Source: Cellulosimicrobium cellulans
GTDB taxonomy: Bacteria > Actinomycetota > Actinomycetes > Actinomycetales > Cellulomonadaceae
Reading direction: 5' to 3'
Assembly (NCBI RefSeq): GCF_016921195.1
Contig: NZ_JAFGYF010000004.1
Coordinates: 124,001-188,000 of the forward strand
DNA: 64,000 bases
The notes under the pieces were generated by a model. It ran no database searches. It had not been told where the DNA came from and saw nothing but the letters and a program-made list of their open reading frames with translations. Below are positions 15,381-24,202 of this stretch, piece after piece. A program made the translations under genes and the position numbers. Within the stretch, counting starts at the first letter, position 1. Each line of letters starts with the position of its first letter.

Positions 15381-17210
15381 TCAACCGAGCCGGGTGAGGG
15401 CGTCCTCCGCGATCTGCAGGAGCCGCCCCTGGAACGGGGCGACCCAGGCGCGGGCGTTCGCCCTGCCCTGCGTCGCCCAGGCGACGCGACCGTCGGCGAG
15501 GTCGATCGCGAGGAGCGACGTCTCCTCCGCTTCCCAGTCGGAGACGACGACGATCGCCCGCGTGCCATCCGTGTACGCGGTGTCGGCGTTCCAGGCCGGC
15601 CCCAGGTCGGTCGCGGCCTCGGCACCCTCACGGTCGAGCGTCCAGCGCTCACGTCCCGTCGCCGCGTCGAGCGCGGTCAGGAACCCCTCGCCGTACCCGT
15701 CCGAGACGACCACCGTGTCGCTCGTGGCCACGAGCACGGTGTCCGGCGTCCCGACCTCGTCCGTGCGCCAGAGCTCCCGACCCGTCTCGTCGAACGCGAC
15801 GAGCTCCAACCCCTCGCTCACGAGAGAGGGCGTCGGCCCGCCGTCGGTCGACCGCGGCACGACGACCGGACCCGGCGCCTCCCAGCGCACCGAGCCGTCG
15901 GGGTCGAGGATCGCCGGTGCGGCCACGTCCTCCAGGTCCGGTGGGTAGCCCCAGCTGAAGTCGTTGCTCGTCGGGTCGCGGTAGTAGGTGCCGTCGCCGA
16001 GCGCCACGACGCCGTCGCCCGGGACGCCGACGTCGTCCAGGCGGGTCCCGTCGGGCGTGAACCAGGCGCTCACGCCGCAGCCCTCGACACGCACGAGGCG
16101 TGACTCCGCCGCGACCCACAGGTTCTCGAGCTCGGCACGGGTCGTCTGCTCGCCGTCGGTCTCGCCCCACTCGACGCACTGCCCCGATCGCGCGACGAAC
16201 GGCAGCTCGGTCTCCCACCGTGCCTCGCCCGTCAGGGCGTCCTCGACCCGGACGACGGCGGGACGACCCTCCGGGAGGTCGCTCACCTCGCCCGTCGTCG
16301 CATCCGGCTCGACCACGGCTCCGTCGCCCGCCGGTGCCTCGCCCACCCGCTGGGCGCGGACGATCGTCCCGCCGAGCCCGGGCGTCGGGAAGCCACCCTC
16401 CGAGGTCGTGCCGCGGCTCCCGAGCACCTCGCCGTCCTCGTCGACGACGGTCACCGTCCACGCCGAGGCCTCGACGCGCCCGGTCGTGGGGTCGATCGTG
16501 AGCTGCGACTCGTCGAGGGGGGTGCCGTCCGCGTCCTCCAGGACGGGGGCGACGCACACGAGCGTCGGGTCCGGCCTCCCGGACGGCAGCGACCAGATGA
16601 TCGGGTTCCCGCACTGGGCGTTCGCGCCGACCTCGACGCGCCAGCGCTCCTCCCCGCTGTCGAGGGAGTACGCGACGGCCTCCTGCTCCTCGAGGGCCAC
16701 GACCGTGTCCGGCAGGAACGCGAGGCCGGTCATGACGCCGACGTCGGCCGTCCACAGCTCCCGCGGAGCGTCGGGGAGCGGCTCGACCCCGCCGGGCGCG
16801 GCGCGCAGGCGGTCGAGGTCGGCCCGGCCGTGCCACGCGTCGACGGCGAGCATCCCGCCGAGCACGAGCGCGACCCCGGCGGCGACCGCCCCGACGACGG
16901 CGGCGCGTCGACCAGGACGGGCCGCCCGGGCCCGGTCCGGGTCGTCCTCCGCCGCCGGGGGCTCCTCCCCGTCGGCGGCGTCCTCGGGCTCCCGACCCTC
17001 GGTGTCCGGCCCGGGACCGCGCATGTCGAGGCCGACCGCTCGCGTCGTGCCCGACCAGGTGGATCCTGCGGCGCTTCCGCCCGCCGCGGGAGCGAGGCCG
17101 GGCGCGGAGCCCCAGGCGGGCGCGTCGTCCTCGACGTCCGCGTCCCCGTCCGCCGACTCGACCAGCTCGAAGGTCAGTCGGTCCCGGGCGTCACGGCGTC
17201 GGAGCGGCAC
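15381..17210 (-). CDS. Membrane-anchored PQQ-like beta-propeller protein (copy 1)
   Basis: A 609-residue paralogue of the downstream gene. It starts at GTG 17210 with MPLRRRDARDRLTFELVE, followed by an acidic, Pro-rich cytosolic segment, a membrane helix near residues 112-135 (AAVVGAVAAGVALVLGGMLA) and a propeller with blades such as VAYSLDSGEERWRVEVG, LTALDAATGRERWTLDRE and LAIDLADGRVAWATQG. The start was set by matching the paralogue's N-terminus; longer upstream frames are antisense to the GGDEF gene. The conserved N-terminal motif in both copies may contact a cytosolic partner. Function unknown. Confidence 0.8.
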   Translation of the reverse strand: MPLRRRDARDRLTFELVESADGDADVEDDAPAWGSAPGLAPAAGGSAAGSTWSGTTRAVGLDMRGPGPDTEGREPEDAADGEEPPAAEDDPDRARAARPGRRAAVVGAVAAGVALVLGGMLAVDAWHGRADLDRLRAAPGGVEPLPDAPRELWTADVGVMTGLAFLPDTVVALEEQEAVAYSLDSGEERWRVEVGANAQCGNPIIWSLPSGRPDPTLVCVAPVLEDADGTPLDESQLTIDPTTGRVEASAWTVTVVDEDGEVLGSRGTTSEGGFPTPGLGGTIVRAQRVGEAPAGDGAVVEPDATTGEVSDLPEGRPAVVRVEDALTGEARWETELPFVARSGQCVEWGETDGEQTTRAELENLWVAAESRLVRVEGCGVSAWFTPDGTRLDDVGVPGDGVVALGDGTYYRDPTSNDFSWGYPPDLEDVAAPAILDPDGSVRWEAPGPVVVPRSTDGGPTPSLVSEGLELVAFDETGRELWRTDEVGTPDTVLVATSDTVVVSDGYGEGFLTALDAATGRERWTLDREGAEAATDLGPAWNADTAYTDGTRAIVVVSDWEAEETSLLAIDLADGRVAWATQGRANARAWVAPFQGRLLQIAEDALTRLG

Positions 17211-17366
17211 GCCGTCCAGCCTAGGGGACCGCCCGGTCCGCTCCCTGCCCACGCGCCGCGGCCCCCGGTGACGCCCGGCGACCGCCGCATGACGCGGTCG
17301 TGAACTCTCGACGAACGCTCGTGCTCGTCCCGGCCACGACCGTCGCGGCGCCGCCACACTGCCCCT

Positions 17367-18353
17367 GTGCACGACGAACTCACCGAGCTGGCACAGCACA
17401 CGGCGATGCGACCGCCCGCCCGCGCGAGCGGCACCGTCGCCGACCTCGCGCGACCCGTGCTGTCGGTCGGCTCGTCCATGCCCGTGGGCCAGCTCGAGGT
17501 CGTGTTCCGCAACCCCGACGTCTCGTGCGTCGTCGTGCTCGACGACGAGGTTCCCCCACCGGGCGCTCGGGCCGCACGCACCGGCGTCGTCGTGCGCACG
17601 AGCCTCGTCGCCGCGCTGACAGGGCGGCTCGGCTACGGCCGCGCGGTCCTGGAGCGTCGACCCGTCGCGAGCGTCACCGACTGGTCGCCGCTCGTCGTCG
17701 CGCCGACGGCGGCCGTCACCGAGGTCGCGACCCTCGCCATGTCGCGGCCCGCCGACCGCCGGTACGACGACGTCCTCGTCCGCGGCGGCCACTGGGCGAG
17801 CGTCGGCGCGGCGGAGCTGGTGCGCTCGCTCGTCGGGACGCTCGCGGAGCGCTCCACGCACGACGCGCTCACGGGCCTGCTCTCGCGCCGCAGCACGTGG
17901 CACTCGCTCACCCGTCGCTGCCGGCTGGTCGCGCGCAGCGGCACGCGCGTCGCGCTGCTCCTGCTCGACGTCGAGGACATGTCCGGGGTCAACGCGCTCC
18001 ACGGGCAGGACGCCGGGGACGCGCTGCTGGCCGGCGTCGGCCACCGGCTGCGGTCGTGGCTCCCCGGAGGATGCGAGGCGGGCCGCGTCGACGGCGACCG
18101 GTTCGCGGTGCTCGCGACGCTGCCCGCGATGGGTGACGTCGAGGCCGCTGCGAGCGCCGAGGCCCTGCGCCAGGAGGTCCTGGCCCGGCTCGGCGCCCCC
18201 GACGGCCCCGTGCGGCCGGTCTTCCGCACGTCGCTCACGTGGTCCGTCGCCGGTGCGGCGGACGCCGAGGAGCTCGTGCGCGAGGGTGAGGCCCGTCTCG
18301 CGGCGGCGCGCCCCTCGCCGAGCGCGGCACGGGCGCCGCTGTCCGTCGGATAG
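17367..18353 (+). CDS. CBS-like/GGDEF protein with degenerate active site
   Basis: A 328-residue protein. Residues about 20-150 resemble a CBS-type sensory region (ARPVLSVGSSMPVGQLEVVF, TGRLGYGRAVLERRPVASV). Residues about 165-320 are a GGDEF domain (STHDALTGLLSRRSTWHSL, VALLLLDVEDMSGVNALHG, AGDALLAGVGHRL). The signature loop reads RVDGDRFAVLA, so GGDEF has become DGDRF and the catalytic Glu is Arg. It is therefore probably a c-di-GMP/GTP receptor or regulatory protein rather than an active diguanylate cyclase. GTG start at 17367. Divergent from the propeller pair and convergent with liv. Confidence 0.82.
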   Translation: MHDELTELAQHTAMRPPARASGTVADLARPVLSVGSSMPVGQLEVVFRNPDVSCVVVLDDEVPPPGARAARTGVVVRTSLVAALTGRLGYGRAVLERRPVASVTDWSPLVVAPTAAVTEVATLAMSRPADRRYDDVLVRGGHWASVGAAELVRSLVGTLAERSTHDALTGLLSRRSTWHSLTRRCRLVARSGTRVALLLLDVEDMSGVNALHGQDAGDALLAGVGHRLRSWLPGGCEAGRVDGDRFAVLATLPAMGDVEAAASAEALRQEVLARLGAPDGPVRPVFRTSLTWSVAGAADAEELVREGEARLAAARPSPSAARAPLSVG

Positions 18354-18402
18354 CGGCACCCGTGTCGTCCGCGGCAGCCCGCGGCGGCGTGCTCGACGCG
18401 CG

Positions 18403-19122
18403 TCAGGCCACGCCCAGGTATGCCTCCTTGATGCTCGAGTCGGCCAGCAGCTCCTTGCCGCCACCGCTTCGCACGACCTCCCCCGTCTCCAGCACGTAGG
18501 CGCGGTCGGAGCGCGAGAGCGCCTGCTGGGCGTTCTGCTCGACGAGGAGGACCGTCGTCCCCTGCGCGTTGATCTCCGAGACGATGCGGAAGATCTGCTG
18601 GATGACCATGGGCGCGAGTCCCATCGACGGCTCGTCGAGCAGGAGGAGCCGCGGGCGAGCCATGAGCGCGCGCCCGATCGCGAGCATCTGCTGCTCGCCG
18701 CCGGACATCGTGCCGCCCACCTGCTCCTTGCGCTCGGCGAGGCGCGGGAAGAGGTCGAACACCCGGTCGACGGTCTCGTCGTGCTCGGCCTTCGACGCGA
18801 ACGTGCGCGCGTACGAGCCCATCTCGAGGTTCTCGATCACGGTCATGCCGGGGAAGATCCCGCGGCCCTCGGGCGCCTGCACGATGCCCTCGAGCACGCG
18901 CAGGTGGGCCTTCATCTTCGTGATGTCCTTGCCGTCGAAGAGGACCTTGCCGCGCGCGACCGGGCGGATGCCCGAGATGGCGCGCATCGTCGTCGTCTTC
19001 CCGGCGCCGTTCGCCCCGATGAGGGTGACGAGCTCGCCCTCCTCGACGGTGATCGAGATGCCCCGCACCGCCTCGATGCGCCCGTAGGCGACCGTCATGT
19101 CCTGGAGCTCAAGCAGGGGCAT
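18403..19122 (-). CDS. livF: Branched-chain amino-acid ABC transporter ATP-binding protein LivF
   Basis: A 239-residue ABC ATPase of the LivF type, energising uptake of Leu/Ile/Val or related amides. Walker A GANGAGKTT, signature MSGGEQQMLAIGRAL, Walker B LLLLDEPSMGLAP and the LivF-typical APEGRGIFPGMTVIENLEMG are all present. Start ATG 19122 has GGAGG about 9 nt upstream, and overlaps the end of livG by 14 nt, indicating translational coupling. Last gene of the livKHMGF operon. Confidence 0.95.
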   Translation of the reverse strand: MPLLELQDMTVAYGRIEAVRGISITVEEGELVTLIGANGAGKTTTMRAISGIRPVARGKVLFDGKDITKMKAHLRVLEGIVQAPEGRGIFPGMTVIENLEMGSYARTFASKAEHDETVDRVFDLFPRLAERKEQVGGTMSGGEQQMLAIGRALMARPRLLLLDEPSMGLAPMVIQQIFRIVSEINAQGTTVLLVEQNAQQALSRSDRAYVLETGEVVRSGGGKELLADSSIKEAYLGVA

Positions 19123-20185
19123 CGCCGCTGCCTCCTTCGGTCGTCGGCCCGGCGGCACGGTCAGCGCCCGTGCCCCCCTCGTCGGCGGTCAGCTCGGAGT
19201 CCGGCACGCCCAGGTAGGCCGCGACGACCTTGGGGTCGCTCGTGACCTCGTCGGGCGTGCCGTCCGCGATCACGCGCCCGAACTCGAGCACGACGATGCG
19301 GTCGGTCACCCCCCGCACGAGGCGCATGTCGTGCTCGATGAGCAGGACCGTGTAGCCGTCGTCGCGGATGTGACGGATGAGGTCCATGAGGGCCTCCTTC
19401 TCCGCCGGGTTGAAGCCCGCCGCGGGCTCGTCGAGGCACAGGAGCTTGGGCTCCGTGGCCAGGGCCCGCGCGATCTCCAGACGGCGCTGGTCGCCGTAGG
19501 AGAGGTTGCGCGCCTTCTCCGTCGCCCGCCCGCCCACGCCCACGAACTCGAGCAGCGCGAGCGCCCGGTCGATGGCGTCGCGCTCCTCGCGCCGGTGGCG
19601 CGGGGTGCGCAGCAGCGCGCCCGGGACGGACGTGCGGTGCCGCGCGTCCGAGCCGACGACGACGTTCTCGAGCGCCGTCATCTCGTTGAACAGACGGATG
19701 TTCTGGAACGTGCGGGCGATGCCGCGCTGCGTGATCCGGTAGCGCTTGAGCTTGCCGACCGGGGAGCCGTCGAACACGACCTGCCCCTTGGACGGCCGGT
19801 AGACGCCGGTCATCGCGTTGAACGCCGTGGTCTTGCCCGCGCCGTTCGGCCCGATGAGGCCGAGGATCTCGCCGCGCCGGATGTCGAACGTCACGTCGTC
19901 CAGCGCGACGAGGCCGCCGAACTGGACGGTGACGTTCTGCATCTGGAGCAACGGCTCGCCGACCTTCGCGTGGACCGTGCGGTCCGGCGCGACCATCGCG
20001 TCGACGAGGTCGGGGTTCGCGAGCTCGGGCCGCACGTCCGCGACGTCGACGATCGCGGGCTCCTCCAGGACGGCGCCCGGCATGTAGAGGTCGGCGCGCG
20101 ACGAGTCGGCGCGGCCCGACGACGCGAGGTGCTCGTCCCCGTGCTCGCCGCCCGCCCCGATGCCGCCGGGGTCGTGGGTGCTCAT
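19109..20185 (-). CDS. livG: Branched-chain amino-acid ABC transporter ATP-binding protein LivG
   Basis: A 358-residue LivG ATPase, about 100 residues longer than usual. The extra length is an N-terminal extension (residues 1-75, Gly/Asp/Ser-rich, ending near HAKVGEPLLQMQNVTVQ) and an acidic Gly-rich tail. Core motifs: Walker A GPNGAGKTTAFN, GIARTFQNIRLFNEMTALEN, signature LSYGDQRRLEIARAL and Walker B LLCLDEPAAGFNPAEK. The ATG at 20185 overlaps the livM stop by ATGA. A later start would remove the extension, but the coupling overlap favours this one. Confidence 0.94.
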   Translation of the reverse strand: MSTHDPGGIGAGGEHGDEHLASSGRADSSRADLYMPGAVLEEPAIVDVADVRPELANPDLVDAMVAPDRTVHAKVGEPLLQMQNVTVQFGGLVALDDVTFDIRRGEILGLIGPNGAGKTTAFNAMTGVYRPSKGQVVFDGSPVGKLKRYRITQRGIARTFQNIRLFNEMTALENVVVGSDARHRTSVPGALLRTPRHRREERDAIDRALALLEFVGVGGRATEKARNLSYGDQRRLEIARALATEPKLLCLDEPAAGFNPAEKEALMDLIRHIRDDGYTVLLIEHDMRLVRGVTDRIVVLEFGRVIADGTPDEVTSDPKVVAAYLGVPDSELTADEGGTGADRAAGPTTEGGSGDAPA

Positions 20186-21519
20186 CGGGTCTCCTTCCCG
20201 TCCGTCGTGCTCTCTCCCGTGGCGACGGCCGGGGTCGCCGGCCGGGCGCCGTCGTCGGACCCGGACCGCGTGGTGGCCTGTGCCGCACGGCGCGCCGCCA
20301 CGTAGAGCTCGCGCCCGTAGGTGAGCAGCTTCTGCCGGACGGGGATCAGACCCTGTGGACGGAAGATCATGAGCACGACCAGCGCGATCCCGAAGAACAG
20401 GTACCGGTAGCTCGCGATCTCGTTGCCGTCGATCGGGATGCCGAACAGCTCGGTGCGGCCGAGGAAGAAGTTCGGCAGGTACACGATGATGAACGCTCCG
20501 AGGATCACCCCGAGCTTGTTCCCCTGGCCGCCGAGCACGACCGCGCAGAGGAAGAGCACCGAGTTGATGACGTTGAAGTTCGTCGGGATGACGAACTGGA
20601 CCTGGCCCGCGTAGAGCGCGCCCGCGACGCCGCCGATCGACGCTCCGATGACGAACGCCCACAGCTTGAAGCGGAAGGTCGGGACGCCCATGATCTCCGC
20701 CGCGTCCTCGTCCTCGCGGATCGCGACCCACGCCCGCCCGACGCGCGAGCGCTCCAGGTTCCCCACGAGAAGCAGCGAGATGACGATGAAGACGAGGCTG
20801 AGCCAGTACCACCACACGCCCGAGTTGAGCGTGCCCGCGGCGTTGCCCGCGGAGAAGACGCCGTTGGGCAGCTCCTCCGTGACCCCGACGCGGGGGTAGG
20901 CCACGCCGCGCAGGCCCTGGCCGCCGCCCGTGAGCTCGTCGAGGTTGTCGGCGAGGAGGCGGACGATCTCGCCGAAGCCGAGCGTGACGATGGCGAGGTA
21001 GTCCCCGCGCAGTCGCAACGTCGGCGAGCCGAGGATCAGCCCGGACAAGGACGTGATCGCGACCGCGATCGGCAGCGCCGCCAGCCACGCCCAGTCCTTC
21101 GAGAGCCACTCGTCGGTCTGGTTCCACGGGCTGTCGGGGCTCGTGAGGATCGCGACCGTGTACGCGCCGATGGCGTAGAAGCCGACGTACCCGAGGTCGA
21201 GCAGGCCGGCCTGGCCGACCACGACGTTCAGGCCGATGGCGATGAGCGCGATCATGCCGAACTGCGCCATGACGCCGCCGAAGTTGGTGCCCACCGTGGT
21301 GAGCACCGGGATGTTGAGGATCGGCACGAGCGCCATGAAGACGAGGAACGGCACGCCGATCAGCCACTGGGTGGGTCGCGCCTGGGCGTCCCACCACAGG
21401 CGCAACCAGTCGCCGACGCCGCCGTGCGGGCGGTCCTTCGTCGCGACCCGGCCCACGGGGGGCATGGAGGTCGGGCGCCCCTCGGGCGCCGGCCGGGGTG
21501 CAGGGGTCGAGGTGCTCAT
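20182..21519 (-). CDS. livM: Branched-chain amino-acid ABC transporter permease LivM
   Basis: A 445-residue permease with about ten helices. The family core is present: MIALIAIGLNVVVGQAGLLD, LGYVGFYAIGAYTVAILT, TLRLRGDYLAIVTLGFGEIV (the cytosolic EAA-like coupling loop) and GRAWVAIREDEDAAEIMGV. The N-terminal ~40 residues and the last ~35 are soluble and Pro/Thr-rich. ATG 21519 overlaps the livH stop by ATGA. Pairs with LivH to form the channel. Confidence 0.95.
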   Translation of the reverse strand: MSTSTPAPRPAPEGRPTSMPPVGRVATKDRPHGGVGDWLRLWWDAQARPTQWLIGVPFLVFMALVPILNIPVLTTVGTNFGGVMAQFGMIALIAIGLNVVVGQAGLLDLGYVGFYAIGAYTVAILTSPDSPWNQTDEWLSKDWAWLAALPIAVAITSLSGLILGSPTLRLRGDYLAIVTLGFGEIVRLLADNLDELTGGGQGLRGVAYPRVGVTEELPNGVFSAGNAAGTLNSGVWWYWLSLVFIVISLLLVGNLERSRVGRAWVAIREDEDAAEIMGVPTFRFKLWAFVIGASIGGVAGALYAGQVQFVIPTNFNVINSVLFLCAVVLGGQGNKLGVILGAFIIVYLPNFFLGRTELFGIPIDGNEIASYRYLFFGIALVVLMIFRPQGLIPVRQKLLTYGRELYVAARRAAQATTRSGSDDGARPATPAVATGESTTDGKETR

Positions 21520-22574
21520 GCGCGCGCCCTCCCCAGCGACTCGCCGAGGATGCCGGTCGGGCGGAACATCAGGACGACGATGAGGAGCACGAACGCGACG
21601 ACGTCGCGCCACTCCGTCCCGAACACGACCTGGCCGTAGTTCTCCATGACGCCGAGCAGCAGGCCGCCGAGCAGCGCGCCGCGCAGGTTGCCGATCCCGC
21701 CGAGCACCGCGGCGCAGAACGCCTTGATGCCGAGGATGAAGCCGCCGGAGTAGATGATCCCGTTCGGCACGCGCAGCGTGTAGAGCAGCGCGGCCGCGCC
21801 GGCAAGGATGCCGCCGATGAGGAACGTCAGCATGATGACGCGCTCGCGCGAGACGCCCATGAGGGTCGCGGTCACCGGGTCCTGCGCGACCGCGCGGATG
21901 CCGCGGCCGAACTTGGTCCGGTTGATGAACATGTCCGTCGCGAGCGCGAGGACCAGCGCGGACAGGATGATGACGAGCGTGATGTTCGTGACCGGCGCGC
22001 CGCCGATCGTGAACTGCACCTCAGGCTGCACGAGCCGGATCGGCTGCTGCGCGTTCACGCCGCCCAGGGTGCCCCCCGTGAGCTTCGGCAGCACGAAGTG
22101 CACGAACTCCTGGATGATGAACGACATCCCGATCGCGGTGATGAGGAACACGAGCGCCGGTGCGCCGCGCCGTCGCAGCGGTCTGTAGGCCACGCGTTCC
22201 AGCCCCACGGCGGCGCCGCCCGCGACGAGCATGCCGCCGAGCATCGCGATGCCGAGGTAGAGGACGGTGAGGGCGACGCCCTTGTCGTACACGTTCCCGC
22301 TCGGGTAGAAGCCGAGGAGCATGAGCGTCGCGTACTGCCCGAACATGCCGAGCATGAAGACCTCGGAGTGGGCGAAGTTGATGAGCCGCAGCACGCCGTA
22401 GACGAGCGTGTAGCCGACGGCCACGAGCGCGTAGATCGCGCCGTAGGTGAGGCCCTCGATGGTGAGGCCCCAGAAGTTCCGGGCGAGGCCCGCGATGTTG
22501 AAGTCGATGAGTGACTGGTGGACGAGGGGGCCGGCGGTCGCGCTGTGCATCAGCGCGTCGGCAAGAGCGGGCAT
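21516..22574 (-). CDS. livH: Branched-chain amino-acid ABC transporter permease LivH
   Basis: A 352-residue permease with about eight helices and LivH hallmarks: TYGAIYALVAVGYTLVYGVL, RLINFAHSEVFMLGMFGQY, GRGIRAVAQDPVTATLMGVS and IKAFCAAVLGGIGNLRGALL. Slightly long because of a soluble loop around residues 185-215 (KLTGGTLGGVNAQQPIRLV). ATG 22574. It is separated from livK by 114 nt containing a strong stem-loop, so it is probably expressed at a lower level than the binding protein. Confidence 0.95.
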   Translation of the reverse strand: MPALADALMHSATAGPLVHQSLIDFNIAGLARNFWGLTIEGLTYGAIYALVAVGYTLVYGVLRLINFAHSEVFMLGMFGQYATLMLLGFYPSGNVYDKGVALTVLYLGIAMLGGMLVAGGAAVGLERVAYRPLRRRGAPALVFLITAIGMSFIIQEFVHFVLPKLTGGTLGGVNAQQPIRLVQPEVQFTIGGAPVTNITLVIILSALVLALATDMFINRTKFGRGIRAVAQDPVTATLMGVSRERVIMLTFLIGGILAGAAALLYTLRVPNGIIYSGGFILGIKAFCAAVLGGIGNLRGALLGGLLLGVMENYGQVVFGTEWRDVVAFVLLIVVLMFRPTGILGESLGRARA

Positions 22575-22616
22575 GACGCTCCCTGGTTCTTTCTCCGGTG
22601 TACGAGGTCGTGGTCC

Positions 22617-22681
22617 ACGACGGGCGCCCCGCCCGCCCGCCTCCGCGCGGTGCGGGGGCGTCGGGGCAGGGCGCCCGTCGT
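22617..22681. terminator. Intercistronic stem-loop between livK and livH
   Basis: ACGACGGGCGCCC (22617-22629) pairs perfectly with GGGCGCCCGTCGT (22669-22681) around a GC-rich 39-nt loop. It sits between the livK stop and the livH start, so it can either stop most transcripts or protect the livK mRNA 3' end. Confidence 0.65.
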
Positions 22682-22688
22682 CGTCGGA

Positions 22689-23942
22689 CTACTGGACCTC
22701 GTAGATCCAGATGAGCGCCGAGGCCAGCTCGCCCGTGTCGTCCCACTCGTAGGCGCGGGCGAGGCCCTCACCGGAGTAGTTCGCCACGTAGTCGATGAGG
22801 CCGGCACGGTCGGTCACGCCGGACGCGATGCCCGTGAGCATGATCGTCGCGAGGTCGTAGCCCTCGACCGAGTACACGCCCGGGGCCTGGCCGTTCGTCT
22901 CCTCGTACGTGGCCGCGAAGTCTTCCGGGGCCGGGCCGCACGGGCAGGAGAGGATCGCACCCTCGGACGCGGCGCCCGCCTGCGAGACGAACTGCGGGTC
23001 GTTCGTGCCGTCGGCCGAGACGAACGGGATGTCGACACCGCCGTCGCGCAGGCCCTGCACGAACGGCGCGGCCTCCGCGTAGTAGCCGGCGTAGAAGATC
23101 GCGTCGGCGTCGGCACCGGAGATGATCTGGACGGCGGCCGAGAAGTCCTTGTCGCCGGTCTTCACCTCGGCGGCGCAGTCCTCGTTCGCGGCGTCGCCCA
23201 GGCCCTCGGTGATCTGCTGGGCGAGACCGATGCCGTAGTCCGAGTTGTCGGAGACGACGCAGACGCTGGAGAAGTTCTTCGTGTTCACGAGGTACTTGGC
23301 GACCGACGGGCCCTGGACGGCGTCGTTGGCGAGACCGCGGAAGAAGTTCGTCCAGCCGTTCTTCGTCAGGTCGGGGTTCGTGGCCGACGCGGTGAGCGAC
23401 AGGAGCCCCGCCTGGTTGAACACGTCGCCGGTGGCCGCCGTCTCGCCCGAGAACGCCGGGCCGAGCAGGCCGAGCACGGACGAGTCCCCGACGATCTGCG
23501 GCGCCACCTGGGTGGCCTTCTGCGGGTCGCCCTCGGTGTCGAACGGCTTGAGCGTCACCTGGCAGCCGGGGTTCGCCTCGTTGAACGCGTCCACCGCGAC
23601 CTGCGCGCCGTACTGGATGTTGAGGCCGAGCGCGGCGTTCGGGCCCGTGAGGGCCCCCGCCACCGCGATCGAGGTGCCCTCGGCGCACTCGGCGCTGCCG
23701 TCGCCCGCCGGGTCCGCCGGGTTGCCGGCCTCGGTCGCCTCGACCTCGGCGCCGTCGATGTCGATCTGGACCGACGGGACGATGCTCAGCTCGGCCGAGC
23801 CGCCGCCGTCCTCGGTCTCGGTCGACGTCCCGGTCGTCTCGTCGCCGCCGCCCTGGGACTGGGGACCGCAGGCGGTGAGGACGAGAGTGGCCGCGAGGAG
23901 CAGGGCAGCACCCCCGCTCGCCCGTCGTGCTGTGCGATGCAT
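22689..23942 (-). CDS. livK: Branched-chain amino-acid binding lipoprotein LivK
   Basis: A 417-residue solute-binding lipoprotein. The signal peptide ends in the lipobox LVLTAC (Cys about residue 25), then an acidic Ser/Thr/Gly linker, then a type I periplasmic-binding fold: GTSIAVAGALTGPNAALGLN, GAQVAVDAFNEANPGCQVTL, GLLGPAFSGETAATGDVFNQ, VCVVSDNSDYGIGLAQQITE and PGVYSVEGYDLATIMLTGI. It captures the amino acid outside the membrane for LivHMGF. GGAGG stands 6 nt before the ATG. First gene of the operon; candidate Crp/GlxR site upstream. Confidence 0.94.
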   Translation of the reverse strand: MHRTARRASGGAALLLAATLVLTACGPQSQGGGDETTGTSTETEDGGGSAELSIVPSVQIDIDGAEVEATEAGNPADPAGDGSAECAEGTSIAVAGALTGPNAALGLNIQYGAQVAVDAFNEANPGCQVTLKPFDTEGDPQKATQVAPQIVGDSSVLGLLGPAFSGETAATGDVFNQAGLLSLTASATNPDLTKNGWTNFFRGLANDAVQGPSVAKYLVNTKNFSSVCVVSDNSDYGIGLAQQITEGLGDAANEDCAAEVKTGDKDFSAAVQIISGADADAIFYAGYYAEAAPFVQGLRDGGVDIPFVSADGTNDPQFVSQAGAASEGAILSCPCGPAPEDFAATYEETNGQAPGVYSVEGYDLATIMLTGIASGVTDRAGLIDYVANYSGEGLARAYEWDDTGELASALIWIYEVQ

Positions 23943-24005
23943 GCCAACCTCCGTGGTCCTGATCCCCGCGGAGGGCCGCCAAGCCGCTTCTCCCGCGGTC
24001 GATCG

Positions 24006-24036
24006 CTGAATTCAACACTGAATTGCGTGCTGAATA
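24006..24036. repeat. Three CTGAAT repeats with exact 12-nt period
   Basis: CTGAATT (24006-24012), CTGAATT (24018-24024) and CTGAATA (24030-24036) are spaced exactly 12 nt, an AT-rich block in a GC-rich region. The period is close to one helical turn, as for a regulator binding side by side. It adjoins the GTGA-N6-TCAC site and lies about 65-95 nt before livK. Confidence 0.6.
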
Positions 24037-24050
24037 GTGACACAGGTCAC
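24037..24050. promoter_or_regulatory. Candidate Crp/GlxR site GTGA-N6-TCAC upstream of livK
   Basis: GTGACACAGGTCAC has perfect 5-bp arms (GTGAC/GTCAC) and fits the GTGA-N6-TCAC core bound by cAMP receptor proteins such as actinobacterial GlxR/Crp. It lies about 100 nt before livK. Binding protein identity is inferred from the core alone. Confidence 0.5.
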
Positions 24051-24082
24051 CCGGTGACGAAACCTGCCCGCGGACGTGTCGC

Positions 24083-24116
24083 CCGGAGCCCTCCGCGGCA
24101 TCTCGGAGGGCTCCGG
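24083..24116. repeat. 13-bp perfect stem-loop in the divergent region
   Basis: CCGGAGCCCTCCG (24083-24095) pairs with CGGAGGGCTCCGG (24104-24116) over an 8-nt loop. It looks terminator-like but has no convergent gene to serve; it could insulate the two divergent units. Confidence 0.5.
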
Positions 24117-24202
24117 ACCCACGGATCCGCGGGAGGTGGCGCCTCCGCGTTCCTGGGTGACGCGAACGTAGGCGGATCGGATTTCGTGGGACGCAGGGAG
24201 TT

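Noticed and set aside
10341-16103. A plus-strand open frame of almost 2000 codons
   Set aside because: It is antisense to several well-supported genes; its Arg/Gly/Ala-rich composition is what GC-rich codon bias creates on the opposite strand.
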